NCBI GenBank assembly: GCA_022579005.1
Contig: MU401632.1
Span: 1 to 64,000 of the forward strand
Length of the DNA stretch: 64,000 nucleotides
Direction of reading: 5' to 3'
Origin: Poronia punctata
Lineage: Eukaryota; Ascomycota; Sordariomycetes; Xylariales; Xylariaceae
Below, in pieces: positions 44,882-57,174 of the stretch. Below the pieces are notes generated by a model that worked only from the letters and a program-made list of their open reading frames with translations, had not been told where the DNA came from and searched no databases. How positions within the stretch are numbered: position 1 is the first letter of the stretch; each line of letters begins with the position of its first letter. The position numbers were made by a program, and so were the translations under genes.

Positions 44882-47284
44882 CTATTCTTCATTATCCGAC
44901 TCGCCGCCGAACAAACTATCCAACTCACCTTGAGAATCCTCGTCCTGGGGAGGCATTGACTGTTCCTTATCTGTCTTTGGATTATTAGTATCATCCAGGG
45001 ACTTACCATTTGCCTTGTTGGGGCTGAAATTGAAGAAGGCGTCTATAGCCTCGTCCACATCAGCTTCTAGAGCAGCATCCAGCGCTGTATTTGCGGTGCC
45101 GCCAAATGTGGCGTCCAGTGTCGGATCGACAGGCAGCTGTGCTTCCGAGGTCATTTCCTCCACTCGCTGCCGTTTCGGCGCGGGACCTTCCTGGTCTACT
45201 ACAACTGGCATAGGCGTTGTAGTATAGTTAACCATGTTAGTATGCCTGCGCGACACAGCCGGTTCTTCGACTAGAGTTTCGTCCCGCGATCTTTTGCGCC
45301 CCGCCACCTGTGTTGGGTAGACAGGCAGTACAGGCTGCGCCGGCGGCACATATTGCATAGGTGGCATAGGCTCGGCGGGTGTCATAGGTCCCGCATATGG
45401 CATGGGCTGTTCCACATACTGTGCCTGCAAAGGGCTTACCATCCCCGACGGTTGATATGGATAAGAGTACTGGGTAGGCGTAGGCGTATGCGTGGGAGGA
45501 GGAGGAGGAGGGGCAAGATAGGAAGGAGCAGGACGACGATGACGAACAGCGGCCGACATCCGTCGTCGCGGCTCAGAGACAGCAACTGGACTTTCTTCAC
45601 TCCTCTCGACCCTCGGTCGCTTCCTGGCGTGTAAGGCTTCGTACTGCTCGTCGGCGCCCTCAATAGGATTTCCGTGTTCATCGAGCAAGTCATACTTCTT
45701 CAAGGCTTGCAGTTTTCTCTTCAGTTCCGGGTCTCCGCGATGCTTGGACATATCGACGCCACCCCTCTTTTGGCGGTTGCGAAGCTGGCCTTTGGGCTCT
45801 CGCAACAATTTGTACTCGACAAGACAAGCATCCAGAGACGTTTCTCTTGTACGTTTCCGTCTGCCACTCGGGTTCAGTCGCTGAATCTCCCGCAACTCAT
45901 CCATTGAATCCTTCCACCATTTCTTGTACAGTCTCTCAATCCCGGGCAGCTTGTTGGTCAAGTTGAAGTAATCGTACTGTTCTCGTTTGAATGCTCGGAG
46001 ATCGGGCCGTATGTCGACGCGGTTCCATAGCGTCACGATGTCGAAGTTGGACTCCAGGCAGTACAGATGACAATAGCCCGCATTTTGGAAGGGGTCGAAG
46101 GCCTCGCCGTCCTTGTTCTGCCGCTCGTCAAAGATGACCCACGGCTGGCCCATGCTGATGGTACGCTTATACAAGCAATCCTTGAACCGGCATTTGGTGG
46201 ACTCCCCACCGCGGGGGTATCGGTCGTTGGCCATCGCCGCCGGCCAACCTACCCACAAGGTGAGTCCCTGACGATACTTGCCCTTGATGGCCCTCACCCC
46301 CGGCATGCGAGTGGGTCCTTGCCAATTCTCACCGGGCGAAGGGCCCAGGAGATACATACGCATTTCCTGCTTGGTGAAGAACTTACCCGGCGAGAGTTCG
46401 CCCTTCTCCGTGTATGTGAAGAGGTATCGGCCCCTCGAATCCTGTGGGCCCCAGCTCCTTGGCTTCGGTGGGGGTGGTCCGTAATACTCCTCGGGCTCGA
46501 TATTCGGGTCCATGCACCTCTTACGGTGAGTTTTGCGAGGAATCTTGTCATTGTTTAGCATCTCTCCGTAGTGATTCTTGGCCGGGCGTTTGGGACGAGG
46601 TGTATCAGTGGCCACGCTCTCGGGAGAAGAGAGAAACCGATTTTCTTCAATATCAGACGCGGCACGCTTGCGGGCTGGAGAGGCGGGTGGGATAAGGGAA
46701 CGAGAAGGACTCACTTGCGGTTCTCTCACCGGGCTTTTCTTGGCAGCGGCTTGCATTTGTAGATACCGTTGCATCTCCGAGGTTTGCCTGTCAATTCGAG
46801 CATGAGCCGAGGGAACGCGTTTTGCAGGGTCAACAGGGAGAGCGGGAACGGAAGGCACGGGGACGGAACCAAGAGGATTGACAAAGGGGACATGGGGAGA
46901 CGCAAAAGGGTGGTCTGGCGGATAGCCGTATATGTAGCCTGGATTATGCTGGTAAGGGTAAGCGCTCTCGGGCTGTAGGTTTAAGGGCTGTGTCTCAGGA
47001 AGTGTCCAAATGTCTGGATAGTTGGACTGGGGAATGGGCGCAGTGTAGGTTTGCTCAGGGTTGACGGTCAGCTTGTCTTGTTCGTGAGTATAGCCCTCGG
47101 GCAGGAAAGTGGCTGGCATGGACTGTCCTGGTTCATTGGCGTCCGGCGCTTGAAAATGCCTGGCAAAGTCTCTTTCAAACTCTTGGTCGAAGTTGCCGCT
47201 AAAGTCAATTCCCTGATACACATCTGCGTTAAAAGGCGCGTGTTCCTCCAAGGGGAGGTCGGTCATTTGGAACTGGTTAGCCAT
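44882..47284 (-). CDS. Uncharacterised 800-aa protein with a Cys/His core domain
   Basis: Single open frame, 800 aa. I do not recognise a named family. Residues 1-250 are Pro/Gln/Tyr-rich and probably disordered, with basic stretches (PARKRAAS, PRPKRPAKN). A folded core spans about 255-490: EPEEYYGPPPPKPRSWGPQD, then YLFTYTEKGELSPGKFFTKQ, and a Cys/His set C365-x4-C370 and C405-H406-x2-C409 (CRFKDC; YCHLYCLE) that could bind one zinc. An arm of aromatic and basic residues follows (KREQYDYFNLTNKLPGIERL, YKKWWKDSMDELREIQRL). The rest is low complexity with nuclear-type signals (RKRPRVER, GRKRSRDE, PKRQRVEE) and an acidic C terminus (LDSLFGGESDNEE). This suggests a nuclear protein, perhaps a DNA- or chromatin-linked regulator; that is inference. 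The single-exon frame and organised core argue that it is real. Confidence 0.8.
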   Translation of the reverse strand: MANQFQMTDLPLEEHAPFNADVYQGIDFSGNFDQEFERDFARHFQAPDANEPGQSMPATFLPEGYTHEQDKLTVNPEQTYTAPIPQSNYPDIWTLPETQPLNLQPESAYPYQHNPGYIYGYPPDHPFASPHVPFVNPLGSVPVPSVPALPVDPAKRVPSAHARIDRQTSEMQRYLQMQAAAKKSPVREPQVSPSRSLIPPASPARKRAASDIEENRFLSSPESVATDTPRPKRPAKNHYGEMLNNDKIPRKTHRKRCMDPNIEPEEYYGPPPPKPRSWGPQDSRGRYLFTYTEKGELSPGKFFTKQEMRMYLLGPSPGENWQGPTRMPGVRAIKGKYRQGLTLWVGWPAAMANDRYPRGGESTKCRFKDCLYKRTISMGQPWVIFDERQNKDGEAFDPFQNAGYCHLYCLESNFDIVTLWNRVDIRPDLRAFKREQYDYFNLTNKLPGIERLYKKWWKDSMDELREIQRLNPSGRRKRTRETSLDACLVEYKLLREPKGQLRNRQKRGGVDMSKHRGDPELKRKLQALKKYDLLDEHGNPIEGADEQYEALHARKRPRVERSEESPVAVSEPRRRMSAAVRHRRPAPSYLAPPPPPPTHTPTPTQYSYPYQPSGMVSPLQAQYVEQPMPYAGPMTPAEPMPPMQYVPPAQPVLPVYPTQVAGRKRSRDETLVEEPAVSRRHTNMVNYTTTPMPVVVDQEGPAPKRQRVEEMTSEAQLPVDPTLDATFGGTANTALDAALEADVDEAIDAFFNFSPNKANGKSLDDTNNPKTDKEQSMPPQDEDSQGELDSLFGGESDNEE

Positions 47285-49321
47285 TTTGGAACTGGGCCAC
47301 TTGAAACAAAAATAATAATGATGAAATTTGAATTGGCGACTCGAGTTCTAAGATTGGCAGCGAGGCCGGCCACGCTACACAGATCGAAAAGAAGCGAATT
47401 GTTTCAAGTGGTCCAGATTCAGCGGTGGTTTGGAGATCTTGGGACACAGCCCGCCCACTGCAGAATTGTTTCAAGACTATATAACTTGTCCTCGATCCAG
47501 CATGCTTTGTCTGGCGTATGTGGTCAACGCCTTTGTGGTTAAATTTAGAAATCTCACAATGACATCGAACGCAATCAGCTTCTTTGAGAGGCGTAAGGCC
47601 GAGGGTCTAGATTCGAGACTGTATGTTCTTGATAATAATATTGTACAGGGACAAAGGCTACGTGGAGTACCGGTAGTCCTATTTGGAACAATGCTTTATG
47701 ATAGACTAGGTTAGGTAAGTACCTAATTACATGGCAATGCAGGCATGGCGGGCAGGGTAGGACAGGATGAGGCTCGGTCGAGGATCGCTCAGCTCTGCCA
47801 AACATCGTGCTCTACCACTGACAAACTAATCGCGATATCGAGAGAAACAGACATCCTAGACAACCTACACGTACGAGTAGTACCTAACAGAGAACAACTA
47901 AAGACTGATTAGCGAAACATCTCCAATTGGTAACAGAGGTGTGACGAGAAGATTCCAGAAAATCAGAAAATAAATATTTGGGCATCTTATCCACATGGGT
48001 GTTCAGAACAGGTCTGTGAATGCGTTGATTTTCATCATTGAAGGGTAAGGAGGAAGTTGCACGTTGTCTTCTTACCTCGATATTAGAACGTGTGAACTGT
48101 ATATGCTAGTCCGGGACCGTTGTCCAAACAATCTGCCGCATCAAATTGGGAAGAAATAAGGAGGGCAGATCCAACCGCATGACACGGCCATCAATAAGGC
48201 TGGGGTTAGTATTTTTACTTCATGATGTCGACGGTATCTCAGACATTGCATGCAGAGCCGAAGCTGTGGGCGTAAAGGTCTAGGTTAGGCGACTTGTAGA
48301 TTGTCGTGGGTTGGAATGAGGAAAACTTGGGTAATATAGTTCCCTTTTATCGATAGCCTATCTGGAATAAAGTGGTCCTTTATTTGCTGCCTTATCACGA
48401 GCGGATTTGACCGTGCACCCTACCTATACCTACTCGTACTTGCTTGCCCCGCATCAAATCCAAGGCCTGTTCAGTTTATTTCGGGACCATTGTAGGTGTA
48501 CGAGTACATGCATACTCGTACAGCTATTGTGATTTATCTCGGCGCAACATCTGCCTGCTAGATAAAGGTATTTCCCCAGCCCTCTAAGAAATCAGGACAC
48601 ATAACTCATTTGTAATAGGTTTTGAATTAGATGGTACCTATTTATGTACAGTATTGAGGTAACGGCACCTCCAGACCTTATGCATGGCTACATGTAGTTG
48701 TACGAGTACCTAGGTTACCTTGAGCGTGATACAGAAAATGCCTATTATCGGCAGGTGAGTCTAGGTAGTCCTGGGGTCCGACGCCCCGGTCCAACGGGAA
48801 TAGAAACGTCTCTTACCTAAAATGGAACGGCGCTTCGTATTGCTATTTGTCCCCTGTAGGGTCCCAGTATTTCCACTCATCGACGAATCAACGCTTCAAG
48901 TGGCAACTGCTCAATTCCCCCTCTGTAACAACTCGCTGACATGTTCCCTCCTTTGGTGACATGCCATCAAGACATTTGCGTAGCCGGAGAAGCGAAACTG
49001 CACTTGAAGCACATAACCGACCTACCACAGGAACTCACGATCACTAGATAGATCTAGGCTTCTATATCTTTTCTGTCTGTTAAGAGGCGGCTCTTCACCC
49101 ACTCATTCCGCAGTTTACGAGTACAATTTATACACTATTGTCTGCCCATTACCTGCTCCGCTGCGGTTCGACCCAATCGCTAAACGCTTGCGAAAGCCAT
49201 GGTATCGTCCTCTATGTAGCATCGCGATTCGGTCGCCCGATCCCATCCCCTCCAATAAAGCACTCATCGCCGTATTTTTCTCTGTCCAGCAGGTTCCACA
49301 AGATTGGTTCGAGTCATAGCA
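47285..49321. other. 2.0-kb divergent promoter region, rich in TACGAGTA motif
   Basis: Lies between two divergent genes. No gene supported. Five TACGAGTA-type copies are at 47872, 48431, 48499, 48513 and 48701, one more at 49116, and ACCTAGGT at 48708 directly overlaps the copy at 48701. A tRNA-like A box on the minus strand near 47800-47830 lacks a matching T arm. Confidence 0.45.
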
Positions 49322-52300
49322 ATGGCGCAGAGGAACTCCGATCTGCAGGAGAGGCTCAATGAGCTAGAAAGAGAATTAGAAGTACGTTCAACGCATTCCG
49401 CCATCTCCAATGACGTCGGGGCGACGGTTCACGACGGACACTTCGGGCCCAGCACGTAGGGTCTTGCGCATGATGCTAGGGGTGTTGCTAATTGTCGACG
49501 TGGTTTTAGGAGGGAGAAATCACCGAAAAGGGGTATGGCTCATCAATCTGTTTGACCCTTTGCCGCGACTTATTCGCGCTCTCGTCGCATTCCCGTCGCC
49601 TTGTCTAACATGTTTGCTTTTCGGTCAGATACCAGAAAAGAAGGACGCAGCTTCTTTCACAATTTGGCCTACCCAAGGCTCTCGGTGAGCTAAGAATACA
49701 TTCACCCGATGACACATCCCACGTCGTAGGGGGCGACCATCGAGGGGCCGCCCTAGCCGCTTTAAACGCAGGCAGTCCAGGCCCCGACAATGCCTGGTCT
49801 CCGATCACGACAACTTCCCCCGCCGATTGGCGCCCGCTCTCGTCGGGCACCCCTAACCAAGTACATCCTCGCCATACCATAGAGACACCGGCCGGTTTAT
49901 TGCGGCCGGGCGGTCCCGTGGCTGCCGAGTACCGGCCCACACTGGTCGAAAGGGACTCCCTGTTCCTCAACCCGTCCGCAAACTACCCCCAGCCCATGGG
50001 GTCTGACCCGCCGACACGATCAGGGACGATGGTATCTGGCGACTACGCGTTCAAGCCCGAGTACCACGGAGGCTATGCTCTGCAACAACACAACCCTTAC
50101 GACAGCCGGACAGGAACCATGTTGGATTCGCATGCCTATTTCTCGGACTTTGCTGGCCAACAGTCATATGAGCAGACGTCCGCAGAATATGGTGGTGCCC
50201 ATAGGTACTCGATTGGTGATGCATTTTCTCCCACAGCGGCCATGGCCCCGCCCATGCTCACAGCGAACGATCTACCGCCGGCGGAGCTTAAGTATCTGGC
50301 GCCTTTGGAACCGCGTGAAGTGCCGTTCGCTATCCATGACCCCCACGATCCGAATACGCCCATGTCGACCTTTGACAACATCGCGGCTGTACTCAGACAC
50401 AGGGCGAGAACGGCGAAAACGGCCAAGGTGGTCGCCTATCATGTTCTCGATAGCAAGGGGAAGGATATCGCGGTCATCACTTGGGACAAGCTTGCATCCA
50501 GAGCAGAGAAAGTTGCGCAGGTCATCCGTGACAAGAGCTCGTTGTACCGAGGCGACCGGGTGGCCCTCGTCTACCGAGACACGGAAATTATTGACTTTGC
50601 CATCGCACTCCTCGGCTGCTTTATCGCTGGTGTCGTCGCCGTCCCAATCAATGACCTGCAGGATTACTCGAAGCTTAACTTGATATTGACGTCAACGCAG
50701 GCGCACTTGGCACTCACCACGGATAACAACCTCAAAGCCTTCCAGCGTGACATTAATATTCAGAAGCTGAACTGGCCCAAGGGCGTTGAATGGTGGAAGA
50801 CGAACGAGTTTGGAAGCTACCATCCGAAAAAGAAGGACGACATTCCCCCACTGTCTGTCCCCGATCTCGCCTATATAGAGTTTAGTAGAGCACCTACGGG
50901 CGATTTACGGGGTGTCGTGCTTAGCCACCGTACCATCATGCACCAGATGGCCTGCCTGAGCGCCATCGTGTCGGCCGTGCCTCGCCATGGCCCTGGTGAC
51001 ACTTTCAACAAAGGACTGCGAGACAAGAATGGTCGACTGATAGGTGGCGCCGCAGATAGCGAGACGCTCCTTTCCTACCTGGACCCGCGGCAGGGTATTG
51101 GCATGATTCTGGGAGTTCTGCTCAACGTGTACAGGGGACACACTACCGTTTGGGCCGAGAGTCGGGCGGTCCATGTGCCGGGTCTCTACGCCCACCTCAT
51201 CACCAAGCACCAAGCGACTCTAATGGTGGCGGATTACCCCGGCTTACGAACGGCTGCCTTCAACTACCAACAAGACCCGATGACTACGAGGAACTTCAAA
51301 AAGGGGATGGAGCCGAATTTTCAGAGTGTCAAACTATGTCTCATCGATACGTTGACGGTCGACAGCGAGTTTCATGAGGTCCTGGCCGACCGGTGGTTGC
51401 GGCCATTGCGGAATCCTCGGGCCAGAGAAGTCGTGGCGCCGATGCTCTGCCTCCCAGAACACGGGGGGATGGTGATCAGCGTCCGCGATTGGCTTGGAGG
51501 AGAAGAACGCATGGGCTGCCCTTTAAAGTTGGAGTTTGAAGCAGACGCAGAAGATGACGAAGAACCCGAGCCAAAAGAGAAGAGTGAGGAGAAGGAAAAG
51601 GAGAAGTCGGCACCTCCCAACGGGTTTGGCAGTCTGTTAGGGGGTAATACGTTGACTGCCAAGGAACGTGATGCTAGCAATGATCTTAGCGAGGTCTTGT
51701 TGGATCGTGAAGCTTTGAAGACGAACGAGGTGGTCGTGGTAGCCATCGGGGCCGAAGTGGGAAAGAGGGCGGCGTCTGAACCAGGAACTGTTCGAGTAGG
51801 CGCCTTCGGCTATCCTATCCCCGATGCGACTTTGGCTGTGGTTGACCCCGAGACGGGGGTGCTCGCATCCCCGCAGATGATAGGGGAGATTTGGGTCGAC
51901 TCGCCGTCATTGTCAGGCGGCTTTTGGGCATTGCCCAAGCATACGGAGCAGATCTTCCACGCGCGTCCGTACAAGTTCGAGCCGGGCGAACCAAACCCTA
52001 TGCCGGTAGAAACGGAATTCCTCCGAACCGGTCTCCTAGGAACGATCATCGAGGGTAAGCTCTTCGTGCTCGGCTTATATGAAGACCGTATCAGACAGAA
52101 GGTAGAATGGGTCGAGCACGGGCACGAGATCGCTGAACACCGCTACTTCTTCGTACAGCACATCGTTGTCAGCATCCTACGTAACCTGAATAAGCAGGTT
52201 TTCGACTGCTCGGCCTTTGACGTGTTCGTCAACGATGAGCACTTGCCCGTCGTGGTGATGGAATCATCGATAGCATCCACCGCTCCGGCGACGTCCGGTG

Positions 52301-55002
52301 CCCCGCCTAGGCAGCTCGATACGGCGATGCTGGACTCACTTTCCGAGAGGTGCATGGACGTGCTCTTGCAGGAACACCACCTGCGGCTCTACTGTGTCAT
52401 GATCACGGCACCAAACTCATTACCGCGCGTGACCAAAAACGGCAGACAAATAATAGGGAACATGCTCTGCCGACGGGAGTTCGACTTGGGGAACCTGCCC
52501 TGCGTTCACGTCAAGTTCGGCGTCGAACACGCCGTCCTCAACCTGCCTATCGGCATAGACCCCATGGGGGGAATATGGTCGCCTATCGCTTCAAACTCGC
52601 GGATGGATATCCTCGGGCCGGCCGATAAGCAATATTCCGGCATAGACAGGCGAGAGGTGGTGATCGATGACCGCACATCTACGCCACTAAACAACTTTTC
52701 GAGCATCTCAGATCTTATACAATGGCGAGTGGCACGACAGCCCGAAGAACTGGCCCTCTGCAGCATCGATGGCCGAGGTAAAGAAGGCAAAGGCGTTACG
52801 TGGAAGAAGTTCGATACCAAGGTGGCCGCGGTGGCGTTTTATCTTCGTAATAAGGTCAAGATACGACCCCGCGATCACGTCATGCTCATGTACACGCACT
52901 CGGAAGATTTCATCTTTGCCGTCCACGCCTGCATCAACCTCGGCGCTGTCGTCGTCCCTGCTGCGCCAATGGACGAACGGCGGCTTGGAGAGGATGTGCC
53001 CGCCTTCCTCCATCTCATCAACGACTACGGCATCAAGGCCGTCTTGGTTAATAACGATGTCGATCATCTCTTGAAGCAGAAGTCGATTTCACAACACGTG
53101 AAACAAACAGCCCAAGTTCTCAAAATCGCCGTGCCAAGTATGTACAACACGTCAAAGCCGCCAAAGCAGAACAGTGGACTCCGCGACTTGGGCATCACGA
53201 TAGATCCTGCCTGGGTCCAGCCAGGGTACCCCGTCATTATCTGGGCATATTGGACGCCTGACCAACGAAGAATCTCGGTCCAGCTTGGACATGACACCAT
53301 CCTGGGCATGTGCAAAATACAGAAGGAAACCTGCCAGATGACGAGCTCCAGGCCAGTACTGGGCTGTGTTAGGAGCACGACAGGCTTGGGCTTTATTCAT
53401 TCCTGTCTCATGGGCATCTACATAGGCACGCCCACCTACCTCGTCTCGCCCGTCGAATTTGCCCAGAACCCTCTCTCGCTGTTCTTGACGTTAAGCAGGT
53501 ACAAGATCAAAGATACGTACGCGACGCCTCAGATGCTCGACCATGCGATGCACACCATACCCGGCAAGGGGTTCACCATGCACGAGCTTAAGAACTTGAT
53601 GATCACGGCCGAGAGTAGACCGCGGGTAGACGTATTCCAAAAAGTCCGGCTACACTTTGCCGGCACGGGCTTGGATCGAACGGCGATCAACACGGTATAC
53701 TCTCACGTTCTCAACCCCATGATTGCCTCGCGATCGTACATGTGCATTGAACCGATAGAGCTCTGGCTCGACCCACGCGCCCTGAGACGTGGGCTGATCA
53801 GGCCCGTCGACCCGAACACGGAACCAAAGGCTCTTCTCGTGCAAGACTCGGGAATGGTGCCAGTATCGACGCAAATAGCCATTGTTAACCCCGAGAGCCG
53901 TCTACTCTGCACCGATGGCGAATACGGCGAGATCTGGGTCGACTCTGAGGGCTGCGCAAAAGGCTTCTACGGATCAAGAGATGAGATCGACGCCAGCCGC
54001 TTCAACGGTCGTACAGTTGACGGCGACCCGTCGATCCGCTATGTCAGGACTAGCGATCTCGGCTTCTTGCACAATGTCAGTCGTCCTATTGGGCCTGGCG
54101 GCGCGCAAGTCGATATGCAAGTCCTCTTCGTGTTGGGCAACGTAGGCGAGACGTTTGAGATTAACGGGTTGAATCACTTTCCGATGGATATTGAGACCTC
54201 TGTGGAAAGGTGCCATCGAAACATCGTGCCTGGTGGATGGTAAGTGATAAGCCAAGGCATAGGCATAGTCATCCGCTAGCCTTTCATAGGCTCAACTAAC
54301 TAACAAACCATTCATAGTTCCTGTTTCCAGGCCGGCGGCCTCGTGGTAATCATTGTCGAAGTCTCCCGCAAGGCCTACCTAGCGTCGATTGTGCCGGTCA
54401 TCGTGAACGCGATCCTCGCCGATCATCAGATCATAGCCGATATAGTGGCATTTGTGAACAAGGGCGATTTCCCTCGTAGTCGGCTCGGGGAGAAGCAGCG
54501 TGGCAAGATATTAGCTGGATGGGTAACGCGTAAGATGCGGACCATAGCGCAGTTTGCCATCCGCGACACCACTTCAAGTGTGATGGAGACTGGCGACGTT
54601 ACGCCGGAGAATCATCGCGCTAGCGTTGGCAGTTTCCGCAGCAACAACGTGCCCGGTGCTAGCTCGCTGAGGAATATGGAGCATGCGCCTCAGATCCTCG
54701 AGCAGGAAGAACTCGATCATCAGATGGATAGGATGTCGGCTCTTACCCCTCGCTTCGGGCCGCCCCTAGTGGGTGGTAACCAGAACAACTACCCAGCCAA
54801 CCCTCCCAACCCTCCCAACCAAGGCGGGTATGACTTGCCCGACTTTATAGATTCATACGCCGATGATTACAAACCAGCTGGTCCTCAACATGGCCCACCG
54901 CAGATTCGCCTGTCCCACGAAGCAAAAGAAACTCTAACACCCATGGAAGAGGATTGGCAACAAGATGCCATTATGCATATGAACCTGGCCAGTCGGGGCT
55001 GA
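49322..55002 (+). CDS. DIP2/CPS1-type protein: DMAP1-binding domain plus two adenylate-forming domains
   Basis: Four exons: 49322-49381, 49510-49532 (only 23 nt), 49629-54239 and 54318-55002; total 5,379 nt, exactly 1,792 codons plus stop. The first three exons build a DMAP1-binding domain (LQERLNELERELE, EGEITEKGYQKRRTQLL). Two AMP-binding-type domains follow, one around residues 260-820 and one around 1010-1600, then a disordered tail with PANPPNPPNQGG. The usual adenylation loop (SGTTGxPKG) is altered in both: SRAPTGDLRGVVLSH near 445 and YWTPDQRRISVQLGH near 1235, as typical for DIP2 proteins. A Glu/Lys-rich insertion lies at nt 51541-51610. Fungal relatives include CPS1, described as a virulence-related factor in plant pathogens, and yeast Cmr2/Dip2, linked to diacylglycerol balance. 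Membrane segments are absent. This is the longest gene in the window and appears intact. Confidence 0.93.
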
Positions 55003-55605
55003 GGATTTGTGCTTTGATTAATATAACTTACCGGCAGCGCCTGTTTACCATTTCAGCAATGTGATATTTTGGGCTTTGACTTGGTTACTTATTCGAGGGT
55101 CTTGGTTGGGAGTCCCTAGGAAGTCTCATGTCTGCTACAGTATGCTGGATGGTCACTAGGGAATCCATAGGATAGCGGATACCCGAAGCTCTAGAGAAAA
55201 AGACGGCTGGGTGCTTATATCATAGACGACTAAAACGAGTAAAGCGTAAATCAAGAAATATGGCTGCCTTGTTAGATGTATCTCTTCTAGATTACCGGGT
55301 TGAATCCTGTTGACCTTGTGCCGGATAATTACCGCTGTATTATCTTTACATACACGTACCTTAATAGAAGGGAGATGCTTGTTGATTGACTTCTGTCAGG
55401 TGTCGTTGTTGATCGAGATAATAGGTAAGTGGTCTCTTCTGATTTCCCAATCTTTCAAGACTCATCCAAAGCACTCGAAAAATTGTCTTTATTCATTACG
55501 GTCAAAGTATGACAAAAGTACATCGGGTTTTCATATATACATCATGTACAGCAATAGATGATACGTCTATGTACTCGTTGTGTGTGTATCAAGTAGATCC
55601 CTTAA
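55003..55605. other. Convergent 3' spacer
   Basis: About 600 nt between two genes that end toward each other; only 3' UTRs are expected. A forward frame at 55310-55561 has no recognisable content. Confidence 0.45.
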
Positions 55606-57174
55606 TCACTGAACAACAAATCGTTCAGTATGTGACTTATACAAAGTGGCGGTATCCAAAATCTCGCCGGTAGTTGAACGGATGAACTCGACATTCAACT
55701 GGTTCGCATCGAGTAGAGAGACGCGCGCATAGCTGAAATCATCGTCGTACGCAAACTGGTGGAACTTCGTCTTGATCTTGGCGGAGCTCAAGCCCTCGAT
55801 GTTGCCTGCACCGCCGGCCACGATGTACATGGGCGCCTTGGGGTCTTGCAGACCGTTGGGATCGGCGGCATCGTCGTACACGGGAGCCAACCGTTGCGAG
55901 TTGTGCACGTGTCCGAAGATGGCCAAGTCGACGCCGTACTTGTATAGGATCGGCTCGAAGGCGTCCTGGCAGGAACCGCAGCCGCCTGTGCCTGTCGTGT
56001 ACCATGGCCTGTGTCCGCCCACGATGACCCAAGGCGTGACGGCGCGGTCGACAGAGGCGAGATCTGCAACGAGGAAATCGAGTTGTTGCATAGGCGAGCT
56101 GCCAAACGGACCGCCGTTGAGCCCGGCCGAGCCACCTGGTTGATCGGGTGCTTTGGGAAAGTCCGTTTCTGTGTCTAGCATCACGAAGTGCATCATTCCG
56201 TACTCGAACGAGTACCAGAACGGCGGCTTGGCGAGCTTTCGGGCGTTGTTAGCGGCGACGCGTGCGGCGTCTTCGTCGGAACGCGACTCAAAGGTTGTGG
56301 GCATGAGCTCTGCGAAGCGGTTCGCAAAGTCGGTAAAATTCGTCTGTCCCGCAGCGCATAGACCTGACGTGAGAGGGACCTCCTGGCATGATGCTTCGTG
56401 GTTGCCCGCACCAACCATGTACGGCTTACGGCCCGAGATGGGTGCTAGTTGGGCGAAGAACTGTTCTGTAATGGCGGCGTAAGCGTCCCGGCCGTCAAAA
56501 AGGTTCTTGGGTTTCAGGAGCCAGTCGTCCGCGTAGCCTAGATCACCCGGGTGGACGACGAGTTCGTAGTCGTCGATAGTAGTAGCTAGACGACCGATAG
56601 TGGTGTGGTTGAGCGAAGGCTCGATCTGTGGGATCGTATCTCTCTTGGCATTGTCCTGTTTGATGGTGTATCCATCTGCGCCGTACACGCCGAGGTCGAT
56701 GACTGCATTGAAAGAGAAAGCGCCCGTGTCGCCGGCCGGGCGCGGGCTCAAGAAGTGGTCGACTGTTGAGTTGGTCGATGTGATCTTGTAGTAGTAGGTC
56801 GTCCCGGGCGTCAAATCCGTCAAGATCACTGCGTTGGCATAGGTGCGGGACGACGGGTACGTCGTCGATGATGTGGAACAGGACGACGAGGTAAGTTGGT
56901 CCTCTAAAGTCCCATATTCTACACAGGGTCTGTCCAGCTTCTGGTATGTGTTCCAGCCGATTGATATCGCTGGCAAATGTGTCAGCTGTGATTGAACGAG
57001 CGCTGAGGTTCATTTGTCCTCTACTCCCGGCTACTCACAATTCGGTCCGTAAATGGCTATGCGTTGTTGGACAGGCGTCGTCAGGTCAGCCGGGATTGCC
57101 GGGTAGCTGGCCCCAGCCATGACGCCGGCGGCCATAACCGGTACCCATCCCAGGGAACGAACGCTGGACTTCAT
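55606..57174 (-). CDS. Secreted purple acid phosphatase-like metallophosphoesterase
   Basis: Two exons: 57039-57174 and 55606-56969, joined by a 69-nt phase-1 intron (CCGAAT|T...CGATATC giving GPNSISIGWNTYQ); total 1,500 nt, 499 aa. The start MKSSVRSLGWVPVMAAGVMA is a signal peptide. An N-terminal fibronectin-like domain (ISIGWNTYQKLDRPCVEYGT, NAVILTDLTPGTTYYYKITS) precedes the metal site: FNAVIDLGVYG, HPGDLGYADDW, GAGNHEASC, VIVGGHRPWYTTG and IFGHVHNSQRLAP, i.e. the D / GDxxY / GNHE / VxxH / GHxH series. It ends FIRSTTGEILDTATLYKSHT. The family releases phosphate from many esters at acid pH and is often phosphate-regulated; no such regulatory site was identified here. Conserved cysteines (CGSCQDAF, SCQEVPLTSGLC) suit a secreted disulfide protein. 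Active-site residues appear complete. Confidence 0.93.

Noticed and set aside
47770..47850. tRNA-like sequence on the minus strand (TCAGTGGTAGAGCA A box)
   Set aside because: No matching T arm with GTTCGA, no convincing anticodon stem or acceptor stem; at most a tRNA fragment.
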